Of a stretch of 64,000 nucleotides of DNA, positions 45,687 to 54,878 are shown in pieces (the stretch's first letter is position 1; every line of letters starts with the position of its first letter). A program made the position numbers and the translations under genes. This DNA comes from Sphingomonadaceae bacterium. Its GTDB lineage: Bacteria > Pseudomonadota > Alphaproteobacteria > Sphingomonadales > Sphingomonadaceae. Under the pieces are notes generated by a model that worked only from the letters and a program-made list of their open reading frames with translations, ran no database searches and was not told the DNA's origin. The stretch is taken from positions 62,001-126,000 of the forward strand of contig JACKLA010000004.1 of the NCBI GenBank assembly GCA_024236155.1, in the 5' to 3' direction.

Positions 45687-48600
45687 TCCGCCGCCAGCAA
45701 TTCCTCCGCCGCGCCGAGGTCGACGCTGACGAGGCGGCTGATGCCCTTTTCGATCATGGTCACACCGAACAGGCGGTGCATGCGGCTCATGGTCACCGCA
45801 TTGTGGGTGACGATCAGATAGCGGGTGTTTGTCTCTTTCACCATCGAATCGAGCAGGTCGCAGAAACGGTCGATATTGGCGTCGTCCAATGGCGCATCGA
45901 CTTCGTCGAGCACGCAGATCGGCGCGGGGTTGGTCAGGAACAGCGCGAAGATCAGCGCCGTCGCGGTCAGCGCCTGCTCGCCGCCGGACAGAAGCGTGAG
46001 CGATTGCAGGCGCTTGCCCGGCGGTTGAGCGAAGATTTCGAGGCCCGCCTCCAGCACATCGTCGCTGTCGATCAGCGCCAGGTGCGCCTGCCCGCCTTCG
46101 AACAGCCGGGTGAACAGCCGCTGGAAATGCTCGTTGACCTGCTCGAACGCGGCCTTGAGCCGCTCGCGCCCCTCGCGGTTGAGGCTGCCGATCGAGCCGC
46201 GCAGCCGGTTGACCGCCTCGGCCAGTTCGGCCTGCTCCTCGGCGCTGGCACCATGTTCGGCCTCGATCTTCGACAGCTCCTCGGCGGCAACGAGGTTGAC
46301 CGGGCCGATGCGTTCGCGGCTGGCGGTCAGCCGCTCGTGTTCCTCGCCCTCCTGCCCGGAGTTTTTCACTTCGTCCGGATCGAAGGTGAACCTTTCCGCC
46401 AACAGTGGCGGCGGGCACTGGAAGCGTTCGCCCGAAATGCGCGCCATCTCGCTGCGGCGCGCTTCCTCATTCTCGGCCCGCGCGGCCAGCCCGGCACGAC
46501 TTTCGCGTGCGGTGGCGAGTGCTTCGTTGATCTCGGCGAAGGCGCGATCGGCATTGTCGGCACTGGCCTGCGCCTCGGCGACGGCGCCTTCTGCAGCAGC
46601 GAGTTCCTTGCCCAGACGTTCGCGCACCGCGTCGCCCTGTTCGATCTCGCGCATCAGCCCTTCGGGCTTGGCGGCGAAGACGGCGCGCTCTTGCTCGATT
46701 TCCTCGAACCGGCGGGCCATGTCGCCCAGCCGACGGGCTGCCTCTGATGATCGCGCTTGCCAGCTGGCCATTTCGCTGCGCTGGGCGGCGGTGCGCTCGC
46801 GGGTGACGGCCAGCCCCTGGTCATGCGCGGCGAGATTGGCGGTAGCGGCCTGCAGCCCCGATTTCGCCGCCTCGTTCTTCGCCTGCGCGGCTTCGAGCGA
46901 GGCACGGCCTGCCGCCGGATCGGGCAGGGCAGATTTACGTTCGGTTGCAGCGGCGTGGTCGGCATCGGCCTGCTTGCGCTGCTCGGCAAGGTCGCTCGCC
47001 GCCTCGTCGAGTTCGGACAGCCGCGCGGCCACGCGTTCCTTCGCAGCTTCCGCCTGATCGAGTTCGCGAAGGGCGCGGCGCTCTGCCTCCGCCGCTTCAC
47101 CAACCCCGCGTTCAAGTGCCACGAGATTGCGCTGGAGTTCGGACAATTCGCCCTGCGCGCTGTCCTGCAATTGCTGGGCGTCCTGCACCGCATTGCGCAA
47201 GGCGGGCAGTTGTGTCTCAAGCTCGGCCAGCCGGTTATCCGCCTCGAGCCGGGCCGCTTCCGCCGCGCCTTCCCCGCGCGCGACAAACCCATCCCACCGG
47301 CGCAGCTGGCCGCCGGTTGTGACCAGCCATTCGCCCGGAGCGAGTTTTCGCCCGTCGTCGCTGTCCGCCACATGCACCAGTGCCAGCCGGGCCGCGAGTT
47401 GCGGCGGGCATTGCGCAACATGCGCGGCAAGGCTGCCAGCCACCTGTTGCGGGGCCTCACCCCCGGTCCAGAAGCGACCGTCGCCCTGCGCATCGCCCAG
47501 CGGGGCCTTGGCATCGCGACCGAGCACGGCGGCGAGCGCACGTTCATAGCCGGGTGCTGCACGCACTTCGTCGAGCGCGACCGGGCGGCCCTGACGCTGC
47601 GCCTTTGCCTTGACGCGCGCATCGCGGTCACGCGCCAGAGCGGTGTATTCACGCTCGATCCCGGCAAGCTCGGCGCGTGCAGCGGCAAGCGCATTGCCCG
47701 CTTCATCGCGGGCCGATTGCAGGTCGGCCTTGCGCGCTTGCTGCTTCTCAAGCTCCTCGCGGGCCGACGACAGCGTTGTTGCGGCCTCCTCCGCCGCCTC
47801 GCTTGCCTGTGCAAGCCTCGCCTCGGGATCGCCGCTTTCGGCCAGCTCCGTGCGGATACGGGCCTGCCGTTCGCCTTCGGCATCGAGCCGTGCGAGGCGC
47901 GATTTTGCCTGTTCGATCTCCGCCTCGGCCACGCGCCATTCGGCCTCGACCCCGGCATGGTCTGCAGTTGCCTTTGCCAGTGCGAGTTCGGCGGTGCGGC
48001 CATCGCGCTCGGCTTTCTCGACGGCTTGGGCGAGGGCGGGGCGCTGTTCCTCGTCGGCGGCGAGGGCTTTCTCGCTCGCGGCAAGATCGCGTTCGAGCCG
48101 GGCAAGCGCCTCGGCGGCATCGCTGGTCAGCCGGTCGGCCTCGCCGCGATCTTCTTCCAGCCGGGTCTTCTGGCGGTCGAGATCGGCAAGGCGTTGTTCC
48201 GCCGCCTCCAACTGGCTGGTGAGGGCCGCCATGCGGTGGCCATGCGCGCTGGCATCGTCGCGCCGGTCCTGCATTTCCTCACGCGCTTCGGCGAGGGCTT
48301 TTGCCGCCGCGTGCTGTGCCTTCTGCGCCTCGTCGCTCGCGCTCTTGGCTTCGGCCACCCGTTCATCGGCGCGCTTTGCTTCGGCCCGTGCGGCCTCCGC
48401 TGCTGCTGCCGCATCGCGCCAGCGGGCGAACAGCAGCCGCGCTTCTGCCGTGGTGATCTGTTCGGTGAGTTTGGTGTAACGCTCGGCCTGCTTGGCCTGC
48501 CGCCGCAGCGAGGCGATCTGGCTGTCGAGCCCGGCCATCAGGTCTTCCAGCCGGGCAAGGTTTGCCTCGGTCGCGCGCAGCTTCTGCTCGGCATCCTTGC

Positions 48601-49102
48601 GCCGGACATGCAGCCCCGCGATGCCCGCCGCTTCCTCCAGCATCTGGCGGCGTTCGGTCGGCTTGGCGGCGATAACCTGCGCGATCTTGCCCTGGCTGAC
48701 AAGCGCGGGGCTGTGCGCGCCAGTTGCCGCATCGGCAAAGGTCAGCGCGACATCTTTCGCCCGCACATCGCGCCCGTTGACGCGATAGGCGCTGCCTGCG
48801 CCGCGTTCGATCCGGCGGGTGACGTCGAGGTCCTCGCCGCGATCATCCTGCGCATGCAGCACGACTTCGGCAAAATCGCGCGGGGGGCGGGTGGCGGTGC
48901 CGGCGAAGATGACATCTTCCATCCCGCCCGAGCGCATGGATTTGGGCGAGTTTTCGCCCATCACCCAACGGATCGCCTCAAGCAGGTTGGATTTGCCGCA
49001 GCCATTCGGGCCGACGACACCCGTCAGCCCCGGTTCGATATGCAGTTCGGCAGGCTCGACGAAGCTCTTGAAGCCGCTCAGTCGAAGCTTCTTGATCTGC
49101 AT
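45683..49102 (-). CDS. smc: Chromosome segregation protein SMC
   Basis: The 1,139-residue ATPase organises and segregates the chromosome. Walker A is at the N terminus (GPNGCGKSNLLEAIRW). Two long coiled-coil arms follow, rich in Ala, Glu and Arg, with a hinge between about 500 and 640. The ABC signature (LLSGGEQALTATAL) and Walker B (PICVLDEVDAPLDDANID) are at the C terminus. Length is normal. It lies downstream of dciA and the two dsbA-like genes and shares a four-base overlap with the caspase-like gene. Confidence 0.96.
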   Translation of the reverse strand: MQIKKLRLSGFKSFVEPAELHIEPGLTGVVGPNGCGKSNLLEAIRWVMGENSPKSMRSGGMEDVIFAGTATRPPRDFAEVVLHAQDDRGEDLDVTRRIERGAGSAYRVNGRDVRAKDVALTFADAATGAHSPALVSQGKIAQVIAAKPTERRQMLEEAAGIAGLHVRRKDAEQKLRATEANLARLEDLMAGLDSQIASLRRQAKQAERYTKLTEQITTAEARLLFARWRDAAAAAEAARAEAKRADERVAEAKSASDEAQKAQHAAAKALAEAREEMQDRRDDASAHGHRMAALTSQLEAAEQRLADLDRQKTRLEEDRGEADRLTSDAAEALARLERDLAASEKALAADEEQRPALAQAVEKAERDGRTAELALAKATADHAGVEAEWRVAEAEIEQAKSRLARLDAEGERQARIRTELAESGDPEARLAQASEAAEEAATTLSSAREELEKQQARKADLQSARDEAGNALAAARAELAGIEREYTALARDRDARVKAKAQRQGRPVALDEVRAAPGYERALAAVLGRDAKAPLGDAQGDGRFWTGGEAPQQVAGSLAAHVAQCPPQLAARLALVHVADSDDGRKLAPGEWLVTTGGQLRRWDGFVARGEGAAEAARLEADNRLAELETQLPALRNAVQDAQQLQDSAQGELSELQRNLVALERGVGEAAEAERRALRELDQAEAAKERVAARLSELDEAASDLAEQRKQADADHAAATERKSALPDPAAGRASLEAAQAKNEAAKSGLQAATANLAAHDQGLAVTRERTAAQRSEMASWQARSSEAARRLGDMARRFEEIEQERAVFAAKPEGLMREIEQGDAVRERLGKELAAAEGAVAEAQASADNADRAFAEINEALATARESRAGLAARAENEEARRSEMARISGERFQCPPPLLAERFTFDPDEVKNSGQEGEEHERLTASRERIGPVNLVAAEELSKIEAEHGASAEEQAELAEAVNRLRGSIGSLNREGRERLKAAFEQVNEHFQRLFTRLFEGGQAHLALIDSDDVLEAGLEIFAQPPGKRLQSLTLLSGGEQALTATALIFALFLTNPAPICVLDEVDAPLDDANIDRFCDLLDSMVKETNTRYLIVTHNAVTMSRMHRLFGVTMIEKGISRLVSVDLGAAEELLAAE

Positions 49103-49132
49103 CGTCGGCCCTGTTCCCCCCTCGGCGCGGCC

Positions 49133-49879
49133 TTACCGCGCGCCAGCCTTTTCGATCAGCACCTTGATCGAATCCCAGCTGTTGGAATCGATCTTCTTGC
49201 CGTTGAGGAAGAAGGTCGGCGTGCCTTCGACACCGAATTCCTGCGACTGCTGGGTCGATCGTTCGGCGATGGCGCTGTAGGTTTCTTCGTTTGCGAGGCA
49301 CTGACGCGCCTGGTCGGCGCTGAGTCCGCGCGCGGCGAAGAAATCGTAATAGCCGCCGATTTCAGCAATCTTGACCATGCGCTGGTCGGGCGCGAGGCCG
49401 AAGGCGGCCTGCACTGCATCCTGGTTCTCGATGATCGGCGTGATCAGGCCGTTGAGATTCGCCCAGACCTGGTCCGACAGCGGGTGGAAGGCTTCCTTCT
49501 CGCCGCAACGGACCATGGTTGCGAGCGCAAGGTCGTGCGGGCCGTGGATCTGGTTGCGCAGCTCGTAACTGACGCGGCCCGAATTGACGAACTTGGTCTT
49601 GAGTTCCTCCGATCCCTGCGCTGCGAAAGCGGCACAGGCCGGGCAGGTCAGCGAGGCATATTCGACCAGCTTGATCGGCGCATCCGGGTTGCCGAGGATA
49701 TAGCCGTCATATTCCGAAACACTGGTCACATCGATCCATTCGGAGCCTTCGGGCGCGTCGATCGGCGCGATCACTTCTGCTTCGGCCACATCGTCGCCTT
49801 CCGTCGAATCGCAGGCGGCAAGGCCCAGTGCCAGCGGCGCTACGAGGGCGGCAAAAGCGAGGGAACGGAACTTGGTCAT
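49133..49879 (-). CDS. DsbA-family thiol oxidoreductase, lipoprotein
   Basis: The 248-residue envelope protein has a signal with lipobox LAAC (Cys23). A thioredoxin fold follows with redox motif CPAC (YASLTCPACAAF) and a cis-proline in GTPTFFLNGK. The acidic linker after Cys23 suggests it reaches into the periplasm. Family members oxidise or shuffle disulfides in exported proteins. It is the second of two adjacent copies upstream of smc. The exported Cys-bearing proteins of this window are possible clients. Confidence 0.9.
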   Translation of the reverse strand: MTKFRSLAFAALVAPLALGLAACDSTEGDDVAEAEVIAPIDAPEGSEWIDVTSVSEYDGYILGNPDAPIKLVEYASLTCPACAAFAAQGSEELKTKFVNSGRVSYELRNQIHGPHDLALATMVRCGEKEAFHPLSDQVWANLNGLITPIIENQDAVQAAFGLAPDQRMVKIAEIGGYYDFFAARGLSADQARQCLANEETYSAIAERSTQQSQEFGVEGTPTFFLNGKKIDSNSWDSIKVLIEKAGAR

Positions 49880-49980
49880 AAATCGTATCCTTGGGATTTG
49901 ATCGGTGAGGCTATCGGATGATGGCGAGGGGGTGAAGCGGCGCGGGGGGCTTTCCACAGCTTGTCCCCTTACTTGTCCGG

Positions 49981-50673
49981 CTACTTCGGCTCCTGAAGCT
50001 GCGAATTGAGCGCGGTTTCGAGCGATGTCCACTCGTGCACGTCCTTCAGCAGCTTTCCATCGATGGCGAAGCTTGGGGTGCTATGGACGTCGAACTCTGC
50101 GGAATCGGCGTCGGTATTGGCTTCGAGACGGTCGGCCTGCGACTGGTCGTTGAGGCATTTGTCGGAATCGACCCGCGAATAGCCGCGCGCTTCCATCAGC
50201 CCGTAAAAGCCGAGATCGTTGGCGATAGCGCGGCGGGCGGCCGCCTTGTCCGAAGCCGTCCAGCGGGCGACCTGCGCCTGGCTGGCGCGCTGGGTGATCG
50301 GCAGCCAGTTGCGCTGCGAGAGCATGAACATGGTGTGGTTGCGCGGGAACTTGCTCGCATCGCCGCATTGCACCAGCATGGTCGCGACAAGGTCGACCGA
50401 GTTGCGGATCACCGGACGCACTTCGAGCTTGAGCTTGCCGGTGCCGATATAGGCGAGTTGCAGCGGCGGATCGCCCTTGATCGCGAACTCTGCGCAATGC
50501 GGGCAGGTGTAGCTGACGAATTCGGTCAGCTTCGTTTCTGCCTCGGGGTTGCCGACCGTATGCGCGCGATCGCTGACTTCGACCGTGGCATGCCATGGCG
50601 TATTGGAGGAGGCGACGCTCAGGGCACCGACCACCGCCAGCGCCATCAGTTTCGCAGGGCGTTTCCACCGCAT
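49981..50673 (-). CDS. DsbA-family thiol oxidoreductase, second copy
   Basis: The 230-residue exported protein has a signal peptide (about 1-27) rather than a lipobox. The redox motif is CPHC (VSYTCPHCAEF), as in DsbA, and the cis-proline is in STPSFAIDGK. The helical insert carries a conserved-looking RNWLPITQRAS segment. It starts eight bases after dciA and lies 101 bases before the lipoprotein copy. Paired DsbA-like genes here are common in Sphingomonadales. Confidence 0.9.
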   Translation of the reverse strand: MRWKRPAKLMALAVVGALSVASSNTPWHATVEVSDRAHTVGNPEAETKLTEFVSYTCPHCAEFAIKGDPPLQLAYIGTGKLKLEVRPVIRNSVDLVATMLVQCGDASKFPRNHTMFMLSQRNWLPITQRASQAQVARWTASDKAAARRAIANDLGFYGLMEARGYSRVDSDKCLNDQSQADRLEANTDADSAEFDVHSTPSFAIDGKLLKDVHEWTSLETALNSQLQEPK

Positions 50674-50680
50674 CGACCCG

Positions 50681-51247
50681 TCAATCCTTCTCGTTCTCAT
50701 TCTCGTTGCCACCCAGGCTCCGCGCCAGCGATTCAAGCACTGTGCGCAATTCGGGATCGCCGATATCGCGCAGGCTTTCGCCCAATTCCATCGGAATCGG
50801 CTTGAGCGAAGGCGGGGCCTTGGGTTTTTCGGCCTGCCCGTTATCGCCTGGCGGCTTAACCGCACCTTGCCGCAGCTTGACCCGCGACACCGCCTGATAG
50901 CCGAAAAAGCGGTTCACGCGCTCCATGATCTCGGGGATGATGTGCTGGATCAGCGGGGCGTGGGCGGGCAGCACGACCAGTTGCAATATGCCCTCCGCCT
51001 TCTCTCCGGGGGGGAAGCGGATCGATTCCGGCGCGCAGACCCTGGCATGGGTCTCGCCGACGATTTCGGGCCAGCGGGTGACGACGCTCGACTGGACGAA
51101 GCCGAAGCGGCGGAAAGCGGTGCGCCCGATTTGCGGCATCAGGTCGGAAATCGCCTTGGCCGGTCCGCCGCGCGGGCGCTCGTAAGGCTTTGCCAGCCTG
51201 CGCGGTTTTGCGGGCCTCTTGCCCTTGCCAGTCGTGTCCCGTTCCAT
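50681..51247 (-). CDS. dciA: DciA family (DUF721) replication protein
   Basis: The 188-residue basic protein has the DUF721 core at about 35-125 (AISDLMPQIGRTAFRRFGFVQ, VVTRWPEIVGETHARVCAPES, LVVLPAHAPLIQHIIPEIMERVN). DciA loads the replicative helicase DnaB in bacteria lacking DnaC. The start at 51247 follows conservation; an in-frame ATG lies 15 bases upstream. It is divergent from mutY, with 29 bases between the starts, so the promoters overlap. Confidence 0.9.
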   Translation of the reverse strand: MERDTTGKGKRPAKPRRLAKPYERPRGGPAKAISDLMPQIGRTAFRRFGFVQSSVVTRWPEIVGETHARVCAPESIRFPPGEKAEGILQLVVLPAHAPLIQHIIPEIMERVNRFFGYQAVSRVKLRQGAVKPPGDNGQAEKPKAPPSLKPIPMELGESLRDIGDPELRTVLESLARSLGGNENENEKD

Positions 51248-51276
51248 TGTTCGCAGCCCCATGCCATAGGCGCGGC

Positions 51277-52314
51277 GTGACCGCCAGCATTGCAGAAATA
51301 TCCAACCGCCTTTTGAGCTGGTACGACCGCCATGCGCGCGACCTGCCGTGGCGCGCATTGCCCGGTGAGCCTGCGCCGGATCCCTATTGCGTGTGGTTGT
51401 CCGAAGTGATGCTGCAACAGACGACGGTTGCGGCGGTGAAGCCCTATTTCGCGAAATTCCTCGCCCGCTGGCCCGATGTTGAGGCGCTCGCCGCCGCGCC
51501 GGATGATGAGGTGATGGCGGCATGGGCGGGGCTGGGATATTATTCGCGGGCGCGCAATCTGGTGAAAGCGGCGAGGGCGGTCGCGGACTTGGGCGGCTTT
51601 CCGCGCACCGAAGCGCAATTGCAGGAATTGCCCGGCCTCGGCGCTTACACGGCCGCAGCGGTGGCAGCGATTGCCTTTGGTGCGCGGGCGGTGGTGGTCG
51701 ATGCCAATGTCGAGCGGGTGGTGGCGCGGTTGTTCGCGATCGGCGAGGTGCTGCCCGGCGCGCGCAAGGCAATCCGCCAGCGCGCCGATGCGATCACACC
51801 GGATAAGCGGGCAGGAGATTTTGCGCAGGCCATGATGGATCTGGGTTCGGGCATTTGCACCGCGCGCGCGCCCAAATGCCTGCTCTGTCCGCTGGCCGTT
51901 GGCTGTGAAGCGAGGGCAGCGGGCGAGCCGGAACGATATCCGGTCAAGCCTGCCAGGAAGGCGAAACCCGAACGGATCGGCACGGCATGGTGGATCGAGC
52001 GTGACGGGCATGTGCTGCTGGTGCAGCGACCAGGCGAGGGGATGCTGGGCGGAATGCGCGCTCTGCCGGACGACGGGTGGACCGCGCGCGCGGATGGCAG
52101 CGGAAAGCCGCCACTGTCAGGTGAATGGCGTGATTGCGGCGCTGTGCGGCACACATTCACCCATGCGCATCTGACATTGCATGTGCGTGCGCTGGTCGAC
52201 CCGGTGCGAGCTGGGGAATTCGGCGGCGAATGGTGGTCGCTCGACAAACTCGACGATGCGGGCCTGCCGACCTTGTTCGCCAAGGCCGCGCGGCTGGCTC
52301 TCGCGGCGCGTTAG
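51277..52314 (+). CDS. mutY: A/G-specific adenine glycosylase
   Basis: The 345-residue repair enzyme removes adenine opposite 8-oxoguanine. The catalytic Glu is in LSEVMLQQTTV. The helix-hairpin-helix is ELPGLGAYTAAAV, with the catalytic Asp in VVVDANVERV. Four Cys bind an iron-sulfur cluster (C-x6-C-x2-C-x5-C, CTARAPKCLLCPLAVGC). A NUDIX-like C-terminal domain reads the damaged base. A GTG start gives the usual N terminus. The stop overlaps the convergent small gene by four bases. Confidence 0.96.
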   Translation: MTASIAEISNRLLSWYDRHARDLPWRALPGEPAPDPYCVWLSEVMLQQTTVAAVKPYFAKFLARWPDVEALAAAPDDEVMAAWAGLGYYSRARNLVKAARAVADLGGFPRTEAQLQELPGLGAYTAAAVAAIAFGARAVVVDANVERVVARLFAIGEVLPGARKAIRQRADAITPDKRAGDFAQAMMDLGSGICTARAPKCLLCPLAVGCEARAAGEPERYPVKPARKAKPERIGTAWWIERDGHVLLVQRPGEGMLGGMRALPDDGWTARADGSGKPPLSGEWRDCGAVRHTFTHAHLTLHVRALVDPVRAGEFGGEWWSLDKLDDAGLPTLFAKAARLALAAR

Positions 52315-52532
52315 ATAATCCCGCCGCCCAGCCACAGGCGGATGATCGCGATCACGAACACCACAAGGCAAAAATTGCGCCCGCCGTTCGACGATGACAG
52401 CGCACCGAAGCCGACGCCGATCAGCGCGATGGGCAGCACGATCCAGTTGCCCCAGCCAAGCAACGGGATGGTTGAAGGGATGGCGAGGATCAGCGCGACG
52501 AGGCCGACGAGGATCGAGAGGATATTGAACAT
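52311..52532 (-). CDS. Small hydrophobic membrane protein, probably from a leaderless mRNA
   Basis: The 73-residue protein is almost entirely hydrophobic, with two or three membrane segments (about 4-22, 27-44 and 53-70). No family is recognised. A TATAAT box stands only four bases before the ATG, so the transcript probably starts at or near the ATG with no ribosome binding site. It is convergent with mutY. Confidence 0.7.
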   Translation of the reverse strand: MFNILSILVGLVALILAIPSTIPLLGWGNWIVLPIALIGVGFGALSSSNGGRNFCLVVFVIAIIRLWLGGGII

Positions 52533-52536
52533 GTGT

Positions 52537-52567
52537 ATTATATGGATATTGCACTAACACAGTTCAA
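52537..52567 (-). promoter_or_regulatory. Promoter adjoining the small membrane protein start
   Basis: On the minus strand, TTGAAC (52567-52562) and TATAAT (52542-52537) lie 19 bases apart. TATAAT ends four bases before the ATG, so a start about seven bases downstream of it would give a leaderless message. The spacing is slightly long. Confidence 0.5.
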
Positions 52568-52657
52568 GGCGGATCAGATCATTGCAGGAAACGGCAATTG
52601 ACCGTTCAGCCTGCTTCCCCCACACCGGGCAAAACAATTTCAAAAGAGGACCTGTTG

Positions 52658-53965
52658 ATGGCATTCCGCACTTTCGAAGATGCGCAGATTTCCCGTCGCT
52701 CGCTGCTGCGCGGTTCGGCACTGCTGGGCGCCGGGATTGCGTTGTCGGGCCTGCCGCTTGGCCGCTTGGCGCTGGCGCATACTGCCCATTGGCCCAATGT
52801 GCTGGCGACGGTCGAAGACTATGTCACCAGCGGCAAGGTCGCCAATATGGTCGCCACCATGGGCTGGGGCCAGAAAGACCCCGATATCATCGCACGCGGC
52901 ACGCTGGCTTTCGGCAGCAAGACACACGCGGATTTCGACAGCCTTTATCGCATCTATTCGATGACCAAGCCGATCACCGGCATGGCCGCGATGATGCTGG
53001 TCGAGGACGGCAAGCTCAAGCTCGACCAGCCCGTTGCCGATTTCATTCCCGGCTTTGCCAATATGCAGGTGCAGAAGAAATACGATGGCAGCATCGGGCC
53101 GGAGAACCTCGAACCGGCCAGGCGCCCGGTTACCGTGCGCATGCTGATGACCCATTCGGCGGGGCTGGCTTACAACATTGTCCAGAAAGGCCCCATCGTG
53201 CAGGCGATGGAGCGCAAGGGCCTTGTTCCCGGGCAGGTCACCCGCTTCCCGATCCCCGGGGTCAGCGAGGCAAAGCCGACTGACAGCCTGGAAAAATTCG
53301 CCAATGGCATCGCTGCCCTGCCGCTGGTCTACCAGCCGGGTACGAAGTGGAGTTACTCGGTCGGGCTCGACGTGCTGGGGCGGGTGATCGAAGTTGCTTC
53401 GGGCATGCCGTTCGATGCCTTCCTCAAACAGCGCATTTTCGATCCGTGCGGGATGGACAGCACATGGTTCCGCGTACCCGCCAGCGAAAAGGCGCGGATG
53501 ACGGCCAATTATTTCGTGATCAATGGCGTTTCGCTGCCGCTCGATATGGGTGCGAGTTCGATATATTACGACAAGCCCGGCTTCCCCTTTGGCGGTGCGG
53601 GGCTTGTCTCGAGCGCGCGCGACTATGACCGGTTCCAGCGCATGCTGGTGGGACGGGGCATGATCGATGGCAAGCGGGTGATGGGTGAAGCGGCCGTGCT
53701 CGAAGGCACCTCGAACCTGTTGCTCGACACGGTCGATACCAAGGGAACATGGGTTGCCGGGCAGGGCTTCGGTGCCGGTGGCCGGGTGACGGGCGGTGCG
53801 TATGGCTGGGGCGGGGCGGCCGGGACCACCGCCTTTGTCGACATGGAAAGCCGCCTGCGCGCGGCGAATTTCACCCAATATATGCTGTCGGATGCCTACC
53901 CCATCCAGCGCGAATTCCCCGAGATCGTGAGGAAGGATCTCGCGCTGCTCAAGGCGGCTGCGTGA
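52658..53965 (+). CDS. Tat-exported serine hydrolase, beta-lactamase (class C/EstB-like) family
   Basis: The 435-residue protein has a twin-arginine signal (SRRSLLRGSALLGAG), so it is exported folded. The serine-peptidase fold shows SxxK as YSMTK (Ser near residue 106), HSAGLAYN and a YSVGLDVLG tyrosine motif. The GWGGAAGTTAFVD region takes the KTG place. The family includes esterases and D-amino-acid peptidases as well as lactamases, so resistance is not implied. The start at 52658 restores the Tat motif near the N terminus. Confidence 0.88.
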   Translation: MAFRTFEDAQISRRSLLRGSALLGAGIALSGLPLGRLALAHTAHWPNVLATVEDYVTSGKVANMVATMGWGQKDPDIIARGTLAFGSKTHADFDSLYRIYSMTKPITGMAAMMLVEDGKLKLDQPVADFIPGFANMQVQKKYDGSIGPENLEPARRPVTVRMLMTHSAGLAYNIVQKGPIVQAMERKGLVPGQVTRFPIPGVSEAKPTDSLEKFANGIAALPLVYQPGTKWSYSVGLDVLGRVIEVASGMPFDAFLKQRIFDPCGMDSTWFRVPASEKARMTANYFVINGVSLPLDMGASSIYYDKPGFPFGGAGLVSSARDYDRFQRMLVGRGMIDGKRVMGEAAVLEGTSNLLLDTVDTKGTWVAGQGFGAGGRVTGGAYGWGGAAGTTAFVDMESRLRAANFTQYMLSDAYPIQREFPEIVRKDLALLKAAA

Positions 53966-53981
53966 TGGTGGGCGCGCGACC

Positions 53982-54878
53982 ATGACCATGACCATGGCAG
54001 GGGGCATGCTTGCATTCACCGGATCGCGGCTCGACCGGGCGGACCATGTCCGGGCCGACCCGGAGGCGCTGGCCGCATCGATGAACTGGCGGGCGAAACT
54101 GCTCGCGCTCGACGGGCTGATGCCGGGTCTGGACGAGAACAACGCGCTGGTCTGGGGTACGCTGGCCGATGCGCCGGAAGATGCCGAGCTGGTGTTCCTT
54201 GGCCTGGATGCCAATGAAAACGGGGATGCCAAGCCGTGTTTTGCTGCTGTCCCGCCGCAGGGTGATGCAAGCCCGCGCATGGCGAATCCGCGACTATGGG
54301 GGCTGATGCAGGCGCTCAGTCCGGGCGACCTTGCGCTATATGGCGGCGCGCGCAGCATCGTCGACTGGCATGCGCGGCACCGCTTTTGTGCGGCGTGTGG
54401 CGGTGCGACAAGGATCGCCAAGGGCGGCTGGCAGCGCGATTGCGGATCGTGCGGTTCGCAGCATTTCCCGCGCACCGATCCGGTCACGATCATGCTCGTG
54501 GAATATGACGGCAAGCTCATGCTCGGGCGAGGGCTTGGCTGGCCAGAGGGGCGCTTTTCCGCACTGGCAGGTTTCGTCGAGCCGGGTGAGAGCATCGAAG
54601 AGGCGGTGGCGCGCGAAGTGTTCGAGGAATCGGGCGTGCGGGTGCGCGATGTCAGCTATATCGCCAGCCAGCCATGGCCGTTCCCCAGCCAGCTCATGCT
54701 TGGCTGCCATTCGCATGCCGATGATGACGCACTGACCATCGACGAGACCGAAATGGCGGAAATCAACTGGTATACGCGGGACGAGGTGAAGGCCGCGCTT
54801 GCCGGTGACGGCTCCTTCATCGCCCCGCCGCCACACGCTATCGCGCATCATTTGCTCAGCTGGTGGATTTCAAAATGA
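53982..54878 (+). CDS. nudC: NAD(+) diphosphatase (NudC family)
   Basis: The 298-residue enzyme hydrolyses NADH/NAD+ and can remove NAD caps from RNA. It has the NudC zinc ribbon (CAACGG, then CGSCG), a Nudix box (GFVEPGESIEEAVAREVFEESG) and the NudC-specific SQPWPFPSQLM motif. Three in-frame ATGs at 53982, 53988 and 53994 repeat ATGACC, so the exact start is uncertain. The stop overlaps the next start by four bases. Confidence 0.94.
   Translation: MTMTMAGGMLAFTGSRLDRADHVRADPEALAASMNWRAKLLALDGLMPGLDENNALVWGTLADAPEDAELVFLGLDANENGDAKPCFAAVPPQGDASPRMANPRLWGLMQALSPGDLALYGGARSIVDWHARHRFCAACGGATRIAKGGWQRDCGSCGSQHFPRTDPVTIMLVEYDGKLMLGRGLGWPEGRFSALAGFVEPGESIEEAVAREVFEESGVRVRDVSYIASQPWPFPSQLMLGCHSHADDDALTIDETEMAEINWYTRDEVKAALAGDGSFIAPPPHAIAHHLLSWWISK

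Noticed and set aside
46757..49921. 1,054-codon plus-strand frame across smc
   Set aside because: It is antisense to the SMC coiled coils; the Gly/Arg/Cys-rich translation shows no recognisable domain.
52658..53965. Antibiotic-resistance beta-lactamase
   Set aside because: The serine hydrolase has the fold and SxxK motif, but Tat-exported family members of this type are mostly esterases or peptidases; nothing in the sequence or context points to resistance.
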